A DNA stretch of 64,000 bases, from positions 1-64,000 of the forward strand of contig NZ_JACJQN010000007.1 in the NCBI RefSeq assembly GCF_014696675.1, in the 5' to 3' direction. How positions within the stretch are numbered: the first letter of the stretch is position 1; each line of letters starts with the position of its first letter. This DNA is from Phormidium tenue FACHB-1052. Lineage in GTDB: Bacteria; Cyanobacteriota; Cyanobacteriia; Phormidesmidales; Phormidesmidaceae. The notes under the pieces were generated by a model, which was not told the DNA's origin, did no database searches, and saw only the letters and a list, made by a program, of their open reading frames with translations. The position numbers were made by a program, and so were the translations under genes. This document shows positions 63,632 through 64,000 of this stretch, piece by piece.

Positions 63632-64000
63632 CTACATAGTCCAGGTGTCGAGAATGAAGGCCCCTTCTTTGCGGTGCATGAGCACGAGGTCGAGCACGTC
63701 GAGGGGATTGATGGGGCGAATGCCGGGGATAAGAGAGGGCTCGCCGTGGCCGTAGAGGGCTTGAAGGGCAAAGCGGCAGGCGTAGACCTTCCCGCCCAGT
63801 TCCATTACCTTGACGATCTGGTTGTTCATCGCCATGTGGCCAGGGAAAGCTTCATCGCCTAGCTTGGGGAAGCCACGCTGCACGCCCAGGGTGACGCCAG
63901 GGCCGTAGAGCAGTACCGAGGTGTCAAATCCCTTGCGAATCAGGCGAGTGGCCTGAAGCAAGTTCACCAGGCCAATGGATCCTTCAAAGGCCACCGTGTG
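63632..64000 (-). CDS. Sll0783/NitB-type protein, partial (N terminus beyond window)
   Basis: The last 122 codons are seen, entering at the window edge with [20 protein letters not shown] and ending DTWTM. The pattern [29 protein letters not shown] and [16 protein letters not shown] looks like a DsrE/MSMEG_0572-type fold with a single conserved Cys. It is the first known gene of Nit1C clusters. In Synechocystis the homologue sll0783 is strongly induced by nitrogen starvation and needed for polyhydroxybutyrate accumulation. The start and promoter are outside the window. Confidence 0.9.
   Translation of the reverse strand, partial: HTVAFEGSIGLVNLLQATRLIRKGFDTSVLLYGPGVTLGVQRGFPKLGDEAFPGHMAMNNQIVKVMELGGKVYACRFALQALYGHGEPSLIPGIRPINPLDVLDLVLMHRKEGAFILDTWTM

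Overview
This window comes from a cyanobacterial chromosome. The evidence is dense GCGATCGC (HIP1) octamers on both strands, a photosystem-assembly gene (PAM68 family), a probable Psb35 gene, crtB, cyanophycinase, an isoamylase-type GlgX, and many small proteins of families I know only from cyanobacteria. The high G+C content and the STRR-like heptamer repeats fit a filamentous Leptolyngbya/Nodosilinea-type organism; that placement is inference. I see no rRNA, tRNA, CRISPR array or complete insertion sequence. The first 54 bases hold the start of what looks like an IS630-type transposase.

Layout. 0.4-2.4 kb: adenine deaminase, a small conserved protein, an XRE regulator and a protein built from a 9-residue repeat. 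2.5-5.8 kb: glgX and recF. 5.9-12.9 kb: a minus-strand nitrogen-type operon that is the highlight of the window. An NtcA-type box (12839-12852) is followed by a guanidine-I (ykkC) riboswitch with its own terminator (12571-12750). These precede a type III/GlnT-like glutamine synthetase, a NitT/TauT-class ABC transporter (binding protein, permease, ATPase) and a Rieske non-haem iron oxygenase. 13-20.7 kb: cobQ, a diguanylate cyclase, an orphan sugar permease, ispF, trmD and cyanophycinase. 20.7-26 kb: a WD40 Ser/Thr kinase, a TPM-domain protein, an EamA exporter and a DUF456 protein. 27-32.7 kb: a caspase-nSTAND protein and an SbcC/Rad50-like ATPase without a zinc hook, after an AT-rich non-coding stretch.

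32.8-46.5 kb: Psb35-like gene with an HLR1 (RpaB) array, pentapeptide protein, MlaE permease, cyanobacterial hypotheticals (one behind a LexA-type box), a PilB-like protein without its ATPase core, PAM68-rpsO-ruvA-coaD, a GNAT pseudogene broken by an exact 14-bp tandem duplication, miaE, aroQ and a 43-residue gene. 46.6-58.5 kb: cinA, a GT39-type membrane glycosyltransferase, a WecA-like transferase, glyA, crtB and an archaeal/eukaryotic-type PheRS alpha subunit standing alone. 58.6-64 kb: a tightly packed Nit1C-type nitrilase cluster (glycosyltransferase, AIR-synthase-like, GNAT, radical SAM, nitrilase, Sll0783-like), the last gene running off the window.

Taken together, the window is rich in nitrogen scavenging: adenine deamination, a guanidine-sensing uptake/ligase/oxygenase operon, cyanophycin breakdown and the Nit1C cluster, whose Synechocystis homologue sll0783 is nitrogen-starvation induced. 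The guanidine-riboswitch operon contains neither guanidine hydrolase nor guanidine carboxylase, so its chemistry may be a different route for guanidine or substituted guanidines; that is a hypothesis.
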